From Candidatus Dadabacteria bacterium RIFCSPHIGHO2_12_FULL_53_21 (lineage in GTDB: Bacteria > Desulfobacterota_D > UBA1144 > Nemesobacterales > UBA2774), in contig MFCJ01000060.1 of the NCBI GenBank assembly GCA_001775255.1, positions 1 to 6,286 on the forward strand: 6,286 nt of DNA. Reading direction: 5' to 3'. The stretch's first letter is position 1; each line of letters opens with the position of its first letter. The translations under genes were made by a program, and so were the position numbers. The notes under the pieces were generated by a model. The model ran no database searches and had not been told where the DNA came from. It was given only the letters and a program-made list of their open reading frames with translations. Below are positions 1 through 5,991 of this stretch, one piece after another.

Positions 1-1127
1 ATCAGCGCGGCGAAGCAGAATGAGATGAGGATCGATTCGGGCGATATTACGCTCTTCCATCCGGTGAACGAAGACCCTATTTTGGATCCCAGCACCCCTG
101 CCGCTATGCCGATAACGCCGCCCGTAAGCGAGAGCAGCACGGCCTCTATCAGGAACTGCATCATGATATCCTTTCCTTTGGCCCCGACCGCCATCCTTAT
201 CCCGATCTCTTTCGTCCTCTCGCCTACCGAAACGAGCATGATGTTCATTATCCCGATGCCGCCCACGACGAGCGAGATCGAGGCTATGCTCCCGAGGAGC
301 ACCGTCATGATATTAGAGATTGCGAATATCCTGTCTATCACACCCAGCTGTGATTTTATATAAAAGTTCTCGTCTTCGTTCTTGTCGAGCTTGTGCCTTT
401 CCCTGAGTACTAGTTTTATCCGGGATTCTGCGGCAGGTATATCTTCCGGCGACGCAACGGATACCGATATCGACTCCAGTGTGTCCGTGCCCAGTATCCT
501 CTTCTGGAACGTCGTGTAAGGGATGAGCGCCACGTCGTCCTGGTCCCTCCCCCCGCTCGTCTGTCCGAGCGAGCTCATCACGCCTATCACCCTGAACGAA
601 TCCTTTCCGATCCTGACCGTAAGCCCGACCGGGTCCCTGTATCCGAAGAGGTTCGCTACCACCGACCTCCCGAGGACGCAGACATTCTCGGTCTTCGCCA
701 CGTCTTCATTATTGAAGAAGACCCCTGCGTCGGGGTACCAGTCGTTTATGAATACGAAATCGGGGCTCGTCCCGACGACCACCGTGAACCAGTTCCTGTT
801 TCCCCACACCACCTGCTCCGGGGCGTCGACCATAGGCGAGACGTACTCCACTATGTCGAGATTCCTTATTGCGTCCGCGTCGTCAGCTGTGAGGTCTATA
901 GCGTTTTCCTGCACCCCCACGCCCCTCTTCCCGGGGCTTATGAAGAGGGACTTTCCGCCTAAGCTCGTAAGCTGCTCCTCGATCATCTTGTTCGCCCCCT
1001 GGGTCAGGGAGACGAGGGATATCACCGCCGCGACGCCTATGATGATACCGAGGGTCGTAAGTATCGACCTTACCTTGTTTGATCTTATGGCTCTCGAAGA
1101 GACCCTGAGCGCTGCCAGGAAATTCAT
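1..1127 (-). CDS. MacB/FtsX-type ABC transporter permease (3' end beyond window)
   Basis: Inner-membrane permease of a MacB-type tripartite efflux pump. It couples ATP hydrolysis by the ATPase encoded just upstream to conformational change and is not expected to form a classic transmembrane channel. I translated 375 codons without a stop from ATG at 1127; the reading frame runs off the left edge. Visible layout: TM1 about residues 22-42 (core GIIIGVAAVI), a periplasmic domain about 45-265, TM2 about 274-298 (GGIGIMNIMLVSV), the conserved FtsX-family cytoplasmic loop GERTKEIGIRMAVGA at 302-316, TM3 about 324-346, and the beginning of TM4 after about 365. MacB permease parts are usually about 400 residues, so perhaps 25-30 residues are missing. 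The start overlaps the ATPase stop in an ATGA, with no clear Shine-Dalgarno, which points to translational coupling. The family is clear; the substrate is not. A lipoprotein-release (LolC/E) role is less likely given the adaptor and TolC partners. Confidence 0.93.
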   Translation of the reverse strand, partial: MNFLAALRVSSRAIRSNKVRSILTTLGIIIGVAAVISLVSLTQGANKMIEEQLTSLGGKSLFISPGKRGVGVQENAIDLTADDADAIRNLDIVEYVSPMVDAPEQVVWGNRNWFTVVVGTSPDFVFINDWYPDAGVFFNNEDVAKTENVCVLGRSVVANLFGYRDPVGLTVRIGKDSFRVIGVMSSLGQTSGGRDQDDVALIPYTTFQKRILGTDTLESISVSVASPEDIPAAESRIKLVLRERHKLDKNEDENFYIKSQLGVIDRIFAISNIMTVLLGSIASISLVVGGIGIMNIMLVSVGERTKEIGIRMAVGAKGKDIMMQFLIEAVLLSLTGGVIGIAAGVLGSKIGSSFTGWKSVISPESILISFCFAAL

Positions 1128-1849
1128 GTCGGTACCGTTTGCGCGGCTCTCACACCCCTGCCGTTTTTACTCTTTTCTTCAGTTATGGAGCCGTCCTTGA
1201 ATACGACGATCCGCTCGGCGTTCTCGGCGATATCGTGCTCGTGCGTGATTATGATGATCGTCTTGCCCTGCTCGTTGAGAGATTTGAATATCTCCATTAT
1301 CTCGCTGCTCGTGGCGGTGTCGAGGTTCCCGGTGGGCTCGTCGGCGAGTATTATGCTGGGGTCGTTCACTATGGCGCGCGCTATGGCCACACGCTGCTGC
1401 TGGCCGCCCGAGAGCTGTGAGGGGTAGTGTTTCTCCCTTCCGCTGAGCCCGACGCGCGAGAGCGCCCCGTACGCACGCTCGGCCCGTGTCCGAGAGGGCG
1501 TGTTGTTGTATATCATCGGCAGCTCCACGTTCTCGGCGGCGGTCGTCCTCGCAAGGAGGTTGAAGCTCTGGAACACGAAACCGATTTTCCTGTTCCTTAT
1601 ATCGGCGAGTGCGTCCTTCTCCATCTCGGAGACCTTGCTGCCGTCGAGGAAGTAATTCCCGCTCGTCGGCTTGTCGAGGCACCCGATGATATTCATGAAC
1701 GTGCTTTTCCCGGAGCCCGAGGCCCCCATTATCGATACGAACTCCCCTTCCTTTATATCGATCGATACGCCCCTCAGCGCGTGCACCTCGGTGTCCCCGA
1801 GCTTATAGACTTTGTGTATGTCCTTCGTGACGATGACGTTCCCGCCCAT
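1124..1849 (-). CDS. MacB-type ABC transporter ATP-binding protein
   Basis: Cytoplasmic nucleotide-binding subunit that powers the adjacent permease. All ABC ATPase motifs are intact in its 241 residues: Walker A GASGSGKST at 42-50, Q-loop glutamine at 94, signature LSGGQQQR at 146-153, Walker B IILADE at 166-171, D-loop GNLD at 174-177 and H-loop histidine at 203. The segment ADEPTGNLD and the opening VTKDIHKVYKLGDTEVHALRGVS are typical of the MacB/LolD/FtsE subfamily. Length matches stand-alone ATPases of this type (about 220-240). In E. coli MacB this domain is fused to the permease; here it is a separate gene overlapping the permease start by 4 bp. The start at 1849 is 3 bp after the adaptor stop. 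It is preceded by GAGGAG (1865-1860 on the minus strand) about 10 nt upstream, inside the adaptor's last codons. The lysine/arginine-rich tail after about residue 225 is poorly conserved territory. The exact substrate cannot be read from the sequence. Confidence 0.95.
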   Translation of the reverse strand: MGGNVIVTKDIHKVYKLGDTEVHALRGVSIDIKEGEFVSIMGASGSGKSTFMNIIGCLDKPTSGNYFLDGSKVSEMEKDALADIRNRKIGFVFQSFNLLARTTAAENVELPMIYNNTPSRTRAERAYGALSRVGLSGREKHYPSQLSGGQQQRVAIARAIVNDPSIILADEPTGNLDTATSSEIMEIFKSLNEQGKTIIIITHEHDIAENAERIVVFKDGSITEEKSKNGRGVRAAQTVPT

Positions 1850-1852
1850 CCG

Positions 1853-3001
1853 TCAGAATCTCCTCGGCTGAGGGAGGTAGGACGAGCTTCCGTTCGATTT
1901 GGAGCCGGCTACGGCCTCCACGATCACCTTCTGCCCTTCCTTCAGGCCCCCGTCAAGTATCTCGGTGTAAATATCGTCGCTGACCCCGGTCTTTACGGGG
2001 AGCGCTCCGATCTGGCCGTTCTTGAGGGTTATCCATACATACGAATTATTCGAGAGCTCGTCCGGTCTGTCCTTGATATCGGCCGAAGAGGGCGGGATGA
2101 ACCTGAGCGCCGCAGTCGGCACCCTGAGGACGTCCTTCTTGTCGGCTACGACTATCTTCACCTCAGCCGTCATCCCGGGTTTTAATTTCCTTTCTTCGTT
2201 CCCGGTCTCGACGACCACATTATATGTAACGACGTTGTTTGTTATTATCGGTTCGTTCCTCACCTGCGATACAGTCCCCCCGAACGTCTCGCCGGGATAG
2301 GCGTCGACCTTGAAATAGGCCTTCTGGTCCGGGACGAGCTTCCCTATGTCGGCCTCGCTCACCTTCGTGTCAATTTTCATCTCCGTGAGGTCGTTCGATA
2401 TTACGAAGAGGGGCTTTCCGCCCGGCGTGACGGATTCGCCGGCGTTTATGTTCCTCGAAAGCACTATGCCGTCTATGGGCGATCTGACTACCGTATTCTC
2501 GAGATTTGTCCTGGCGATCTCGAGGGCGACCTTCGACTGGTCGAAAGCCGCGAGCGCCCCGGAATATTTGGCCTGCGAGTCGTCGAATTCCTCTTTGGGA
2601 ATAAGCCTTTTTTCGTAGAGCTCCTTGTTCGCTTTATAAAGTGAGCTTGCGATGCTGAAGTCCGCCTCCGCTTTCTTCATGCTGGCCTCGGCCCTCTTGA
2701 GCTCGATTTTAAGCGGCGCCGGGTCGATCTCCGCAAGCGGGTCGCCTTTCTTCACTTCGGAGTTGAAGTCGGCGTTAATATTGTTCACCGTGCCCTGGAC
2801 CTGTGATCCGACGCCTATAGTGGTGAGCGGGTTCAGCGTCCCCGTTGCCGTAATGAGCGATATTACGTCGTTCCTGTCGGCCTCGGCAGTCCTGTAAGTG
2901 ATTCGGGAATCGTTCCCTCCGAGGAACCTGGGCACCACGAAGATACCCAGTAACAGTATTACGATCAGTCCCGCGACCGTCTTCTTATTTATCCACTTCA
3001 T
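1853..3001 (-). CDS. MacA/HlyD-family periplasmic adaptor (membrane fusion protein)
   Basis: Periplasmic adaptor that links the inner-membrane MacB-type complex to the TolC-type channel. In the 382 residues, an N-terminal signal anchor spans about 8-25 (AGLIVILLLGIFVVP) with lysines on its cytoplasmic side and no lipobox cysteine, so it is probably membrane-anchored. The first half of the lipoyl-like domain is at about 55-95 (GTLNP, VGSQVQGTVNNI, VKKGDPLAEIDP). An alpha-helical hairpin rich in Ala, Glu and Lys spans about 96-168. The second lipoyl half follows at 169-200 (TVVRSPIDGIVLSRNINAGESV), then beta-barrel and membrane-proximal domains from about 205 (KPGMTAEVKIVV at 274-285, VLRVPTAAL at 291-299). 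Length and order fit MacA rather than the longer AcrA/HlyD types. It overlaps the channel gene by 17 bp in another frame; an AGGCGG (3012-3007) lies 5 nt before the ATG. The partner genes make the MacA-like assignment firm; the substrate is unknown. Confidence 0.93.
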   Translation of the reverse strand: MKWINKKTVAGLIVILLLGIFVVPRFLGGNDSRITYRTAEADRNDVISLITATGTLNPLTTIGVGSQVQGTVNNINADFNSEVKKGDPLAEIDPAPLKIELKRAEASMKKAEADFSIASSLYKANKELYEKRLIPKEEFDDSQAKYSGALAAFDQSKVALEIARTNLENTVVRSPIDGIVLSRNINAGESVTPGGKPLFVISNDLTEMKIDTKVSEADIGKLVPDQKAYFKVDAYPGETFGGTVSQVRNEPIITNNVVTYNVVVETGNEERKLKPGMTAEVKIVVADKKDVLRVPTAALRFIPPSSADIKDRPDELSNNSYVWITLKNGQIGALPVKTGVSDDIYTEILDGGLKEGQKVIVEAVAGSKSNGSSSYLPQPRRF

Positions 3002-4226
3002 CCGTTCCGCCTATGGCGCGCTCGAGTCTCGCGGCCGTGATATTATAATTATAAATAGCCTGCATGTATGCCGCTTTGCTCGAAGAGTAGATGGCTTCCG
3101 CCTCCGCGATCTCGAGCTCTGACGCCCTCTCGAGCCTGTATCTTTCCCGCGCCAGGAGAAAGCTCCTCTCGGCCGATTCCCTCGTCTTCTCCGTTATCTG
3201 TATGTTCTCTTCAGCGAGCCCCAGGTCGAGCTTGAGCTGTTTAACCTCAGCCGCGATCTCGACCCTCGCCGTCTCCATCTCCGCCTGGGAGCGCATTAGT
3301 TTCGCCTTGGCGTCCTGTATGTTGGCGAACCGCGAGAACCCCTCGAATATCGGGAACTGGAGCCCTACGCCGGCAATGAAGCCGGGCGTCTCGGCCCCTT
3401 CTCCCTTGAACCTGTAGGCCGTCCTTCCGAACAGGAGGGGATAAAACTCCTTTTTCATCGCCGCGAGGTTCGCCTTCATTGAGGCCTCCTGCGCTTTAAG
3501 GCTCTTTAATTCGGGCCTCGTGTCGAGCGCCCGGTCTATCGAATCCTCGAGGCTTACGTCCTTCTTTTTATATTCGAGCGTATCGACGAGCTCGAAGCTG
3601 AATTCGCCCCCGAGGCCCATCGCCGTCATGAGGCTGTCCTCCGCGATCTCGAGGTCGTTCCTCGCCGCCGAGAGCTCCATCTTCGAGTTCCCGAGGTTGA
3701 CCTCTTCCCTGGTGACCTCTATCTGAGAGATCCTGCCGGCCTTATAGAACCCCTCCGCGCGCTCAAAACGCCTTTCCGCCTCCGCCGCCTTTTTTTCGTA
3801 TGCTTCTGTAATATGCGTTTGAGAGAGGACGGTGTAATAGCTGACGATCGTGTTGAGCTCTATATCCTCCCTCGTCGTCTCCCTCTGGTACTTGGAAGAC
3901 TCGAGCTGCGCCTTGCTCGACTTCACCTTATTCGACGTCCGTCCGAAATCCCAGATCATCTGGTCGAGGAAGAAGCCCGATTCCCGTCCCACGAACGGGA
4001 TAATGATCCTGGTATAGATTTCAGGATAATATGGGGCCTGCATATTCCTGACGAACGCCTTCGATATCTCGACGTTGGCGTCTGAAACGGTAATGCCGGG
4101 GTTCTTTTCGAGGGCGATGCCGACAGCGTCCTCCAGGGTCAGTACCTTTTTCTCCTGAGACCCGGCCGTACCCAGGCTTGAAAGAATCATAAAAAAGACG
4201 ATAAATCCTGTACCCAGGGTCTTCAT
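2985..4226 (-). CDS. TolC-family outer-membrane efflux protein
   Basis: Outer-membrane channel of the tripartite pump, expected to trimerise into a beta-barrel with a long periplasmic alpha-helical tunnel. The 413 residues start with a signal peptide (about 1-23, hydrophobic stretch FIVFFMILSSLGTAG). Two repeats of the outer-membrane efflux protein type follow. Repeat one spans about 27-205 (LTLEDAVGIALEKNP at 29-43; FYKAGRISQIEVTREEV at 160-176). Repeat two spans about 225-405 (LEDSIDRALDTRPEL at 226-240; RYRLERASELEIAEAE at 362-377). Between the helices, beta-strand segments are seen near 64-95 (YYPEIYTRIIIPF, IWDFGRTSNK) and 262-297 (GFIAGVGLQFPIFEGFSRFA). It is somewhat shorter than E. 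coli TolC. First gene of the pump operon; the ATG is preceded by AAGGAT at a good distance, and an upstream ATG in the same frame meets a stop after two codons. I am sure of the family, not of the transported compound. Confidence 0.93.
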   Translation of the reverse strand: MKTLGTGFIVFFMILSSLGTAGSQEKKVLTLEDAVGIALEKNPGITVSDANVEISKAFVRNMQAPYYPEIYTRIIIPFVGRESGFFLDQMIWDFGRTSNKVKSSKAQLESSKYQRETTREDIELNTIVSYYTVLSQTHITEAYEKKAAEAERRFERAEGFYKAGRISQIEVTREEVNLGNSKMELSAARNDLEIAEDSLMTAMGLGGEFSFELVDTLEYKKKDVSLEDSIDRALDTRPELKSLKAQEASMKANLAAMKKEFYPLLFGRTAYRFKGEGAETPGFIAGVGLQFPIFEGFSRFANIQDAKAKLMRSQAEMETARVEIAAEVKQLKLDLGLAEENIQITEKTRESAERSFLLARERYRLERASELEIAEAEAIYSSSKAAYMQAIYNYNITAARLERAIGGTDEVDK

Positions 4227-4231
4227 ATCAT

Positions 4232-4237
4232 ATCCTT
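4232..4237 (-). promoter_or_regulatory. Shine-Dalgarno of the TolC-family gene
   Basis: Reads AAGGAT on the minus strand, ending 5 nt before the ATG at 4226. It decides the start: another ATG lies 5 nt upstream (4231-4229), but it runs ATG-ATA-TGA and stops at once. The presence of a normal ribosome-binding site here contrasts with its absence before hemW on the other side of the same control region. Confidence 0.75.
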
Positions 4238-4246
4238 ATTAAAGCA

Positions 4247-4277
4247 ATAATATGACGCTAAAACATATCCGTTGCAA
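4247..4277 (-). promoter_or_regulatory. Predicted sigma70-type promoter of the efflux operon
   Basis: On the minus strand, a -35-like TTGCAA (4277-4272, 4/6 to TTGACA) is followed after 19 bp by a -10-like TATTAT (4252-4247, 5/6 to TATAAT). Transcription would start near 4240, giving a leader of about 14 nt that contains the AAGGAT ribosome-binding site. The -35 hexamer is the core of one GTTGCAAC palindrome, so a protein bound there would block this promoter. The 19-bp spacer is longer than ideal; a 17-bp alternative uses the weaker CATATT. Predicted by eye only. Confidence 0.45.
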
Positions 4278-4298
4278 CATTCCCGTGTGTTGCAACAT
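4271..4298. repeat. Twin GTTGCAAC palindromes, candidate operator shared by two divergent promoters
   Basis: GTTGCAACAT occurs twice, at 4271-4280 and 4289-4298. The core GTTGCAAC is its own reverse complement, so each copy is a perfect 8-bp palindrome; the right copy extends to the 10-bp palindrome TGTTGCAACA (4288-4297). Taken together, GTTGCAACA (4271-4279) and TGTTGCAAC (4288-4296) form a perfect 9-bp inverted repeat around an 8-bp spacer. The copies lie 18 bp apart in the only intergenic gap between the divergent pump operon and hemW. Each covers the -35 box of one predicted promoter. This is the geometry expected for a dimeric regulator such as a TetR- or MarR-family repressor, but no regulator gene is in the window and I do not recognise the motif as a known operator. 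Confidence 0.65.
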
Positions 4299-4318
4299 CC
4301 CCGCCGCTCCCGTAAAAT
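4290..4318 (+). promoter_or_regulatory. Predicted sigma70-type promoter of hemW, apparently leaderless
   Basis: TTGCAA (4290-4295, 4/6 to TTGACA), a 17-bp spacer, then TAAAAT (4313-4318, 5/6 to TATAAT). With the usual distance from the -10 box, transcription would begin at about 4325, which is the A of the hemW ATG. No purine-rich ribosome-binding site lies between the -10 box and the ATG. The -35 hexamer coincides with the right-hand GTTGCAAC palindrome. Spacing and hexamers are good, but this is sequence reading only. Confidence 0.5.
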
Positions 4319-4324
4319 ACTGGA

Positions 4325-5482
4325 ATGGCCTTCGGCGTATATATACATATACCTTATTGTGTAAAAAAATGCCCCTACTGTGATTTCAATTCCTGGGGCA
4401 TAAACGGGGGCTTTCCGGAATCCGAATACACGGAATCGGTACTCGGGGAGCTCGAGTTTTACAGGGGTGAGATAGAAGGGCGCGGGCTGACCTCCGTTTT
4501 TTTCGGGGGAGGGACCCCGTCTCTTTTCGACCCGGAGAGCATCGGAAGGATAATATCGAAAATTTACGAGGTTACTGTCCCTGAGCGTGATATTGAGGTA
4601 TCGCTCGAGGTAAACCCCAAGACGGCCGACCTCGGGAAGCTGAAGGGGCTCCGCGATGCGGGTGTGAACAGGATAAGCGTCGGGGTCCAGTCCTTTTCCC
4701 GGAGGAAGCTCGACTACCTGGGCAGGATCAACAGCCCCGAAGACGGCAGGAGGATACTCGATGACGTGAGGTCGGCGGGCTTTGAGAACTATAACTTCGA
4801 CCTCATGTACGGCACGGGCGGCGAGACGCTCGATGAATGGCGTCGGGACCTCGAAGAGGCGCTCCGTTTCGGGTCGGGCCACATATCCGCTTATTGTCTC
4901 ACCATAGAGCACGGCACCGAGTTCGGCAGGCTATTCAAAAAGGGGAAGCTCCTTCTTCCGGGGGAGGACGCCCTCTCGGATTTCATAAGCTATACGACGG
5001 AATTCCTCGGAGGGGCGGGTTACGGGCAATACGAGATTTCAAATTATGCCAGGCCCGGTTTTGAGTGCAGGCACAACCTCCTTTACTGGAAGGGGGAGGA
5101 CTATCTCGGCCTCGGCGCAGGCGCGCATTCCCATTTGAAAAGTACAGGAGAATCCCCCTGGGGCTTGAGGTGGGCTAACGTAAAGCCCCCGACGGCTTAT
5201 ATGAAAGCAGTCGGAGAGGGAAAGAGGCCTATCGGCTTCTCCGAGCGGCTCACAAGGGAAGAGGCTATCGAGGACAGTATCATTATGGGTTTCAGATTGA
5301 ATGAAGGGTTAGACTTGCAGGGACTCAGGAATAATTACGGCGTCGCGCCCGATTTAAGCCGTATCGATTCCCTCAGGGAAGACGGATTCGTCGAGTTCTC
5401 GGGCAATAGTATCAGGCTCACGAAAAAGGGGACGCTCCTCTCTGACGAGATCATAGTCAGGCTCGTGAATTCCCTCGGGTAG
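4325..5482 (+). CDS. hemW: HemW, radical-SAM heme chaperone
   Basis: Cytoplasmic radical-SAM protein of the HemN/HemW family; family members formerly called anaerobic coproporphyrinogen oxidase-like act as heme chaperones that deliver heme to apo-proteins. In 385 residues: the Fe-S/SAM motif C12-x3-C16-x2-C19 within YIHIPYCVKKCPYCDF. It is followed by phenylalanine at 21 instead of the fourth cysteine of true HemN (CxxxCxxCxC), which favours HemW. Further marks are GGGTPS at 61-66 (SAM-binding glycine motif), NRISVGVQSF at 115-124, FDLMYG at 158-163, HISAYCLTIEHGTEF at 186-200, the HemW block QYEISNYARPGFECRHNLLYW at 235-255, GLGAGAHS at 262-269, and the C-terminal HemW domain from about 300. 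Full length for the family. The start is forced: an in-frame TAA lies at 4313-4315 and the conserved core begins at residue 6. There is no Shine-Dalgarno. It is divergent from the efflux operon and convergent with the DUF1285-like gene. Confidence 0.95.
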   Translation: MAFGVYIHIPYCVKKCPYCDFNSWGINGGFPESEYTESVLGELEFYRGEIEGRGLTSVFFGGGTPSLFDPESIGRIISKIYEVTVPERDIEVSLEVNPKTADLGKLKGLRDAGVNRISVGVQSFSRRKLDYLGRINSPEDGRRILDDVRSAGFENYNFDLMYGTGGETLDEWRRDLEEALRFGSGHISAYCLTIEHGTEFGRLFKKGKLLLPGEDALSDFISYTTEFLGGAGYGQYEISNYARPGFECRHNLLYWKGEDYLGLGAGAHSHLKSTGESPWGLRWANVKPPTAYMKAVGEGKRPIGFSERLTREEAIEDSIIMGFRLNEGLDLQGLRNNYGVAPDLSRIDSLREDGFVEFSGNSIRLTKKGTLLSDEIIVRLVNSLG

Positions 5483-5488
5483 TGCCGG

Positions 5489-5944
5489 TCAGACCTTTTT
5501 GATTACGTGCCTTACTCCGCCGGTTTCTATAGAATAACAGTCCCCTTCCTTCTCCGCGTATTTCATGAGCTCGTAGCAGGCGGGCCTCGAGAGCCTGGCT
5601 TCAAACCTCTTATTTTTCACATTCGCGTAGGGAACGTTCTCGGCGGTCAACCGCAGGGAGCCGAGATCGAGTATCTCTTCAGTCTCGTCGTTTAGCCTCA
5701 GATAAAACTCCTCGCCCCGTCTGTAGACCATCTTGACGACGTAGGGGGTGTCCTCCACCTCGACGTAGAGCCTTCCGCTCCCCTCGTCGACGAAGAACCT
5801 TCCCTCCTCGTCCATATCGAGGAGCCTGTTGTTGTAGAGGTACGTCCCCCTGTGCCTTATCCGTATCCCGTCCTGAAACCAGTTCCCCGTCTTGTCTATG
5901 AAGAACCTGTATTCCGTTTCTCCGTGTTTGCGGTCCTCTGCCAT
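5489..5944 (-). CDS. DUF1285-like protein of unknown function
   Basis: A 151-residue, soluble, charged protein with no signal peptide or membrane segment. The pattern matches what I recall of the DUF1285 family: an opening FFIDKTGNWFQDGIRI (14-29), a central LYVEVEDTPYVVKMV (59-73) and a closing ARLSRPACYELMKYAEKEGD (116-135) followed by a glycine pair near 142. Members of that family are uncharacterised, and I cannot give a role. The ATG at 5944 is forced, since an in-frame TAG sits two codons upstream (5953-5951) and no other start codon precedes the conserved region. No ribosome-binding site precedes it, but a perfect TATAAT does. It lies 47 bp downstream of the yjbQ stop on the same strand, so it may also be read through from yjbQ. 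Its stop faces the hemW stop with only 6 bp between. The family call rests on motif memory and could be checked with a profile search. Confidence 0.7.
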   Translation of the reverse strand: MAEDRKHGETEYRFFIDKTGNWFQDGIRIRHRGTYLYNNRLLDMDEEGRFFVDEGSGRLYVEVEDTPYVVKMVYRRGEEFYLRLNDETEEILDLGSLRLTAENVPYANVKNKRFEARLSRPACYELMKYAEKEGDCYSIETGGVRHVIKKV

Positions 5945-5952
5945 CGGTATCT

Positions 5953-5958
5953 ATTATA
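5953..5958 (-). promoter_or_regulatory. Predicted -10 box of the DUF1285-like gene, apparently leaderless
   Basis: A perfect TATAAT on the minus strand, ending 8 nt before the ATG at 5944. Usual spacing puts the start of transcription near 5946, leaving a leader of about 2 nt. I find no good -35 box at 16-18 bp upstream (the nearest, TTGTCC at 5977-5972, is only 13 bp away) and no extended -10 TG. This promoter may therefore be weak, activator-dependent or chance. Confidence 0.35.
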
Positions 5959-5991
5959 ACGGAGGAGGCCCGGACAATCCCTTAACGGCTG

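Noticed and set aside
523..1200. A 225-codon plus-strand open frame opposite the permease gene, and a 252-codon one at 1427-2185 opposite the ATPase and adaptor genes.
   Set aside because: Both are antisense to genes with clear family motifs, and their proteins look like low-complexity shadows (Ser/Thr/Pro- or Arg-rich).
4223..4912. A 229-codon open frame on the minus strand opposite the start of hemW.
   Set aside because: It lies antisense to the strongly conserved HemW N-terminal half and crosses the control region. Its translation shows no recognisable domain and reflects the GC-biased codon positions of hemW.
5484..5500. GGTCAGACC followed by five T residues after hemW, resembling a terminator.
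   Set aside because: The inverted repeat has a single-base centre, so no hairpin loop can form, and the T-run is explained by the Lys-Lys codons ending the opposing gene.
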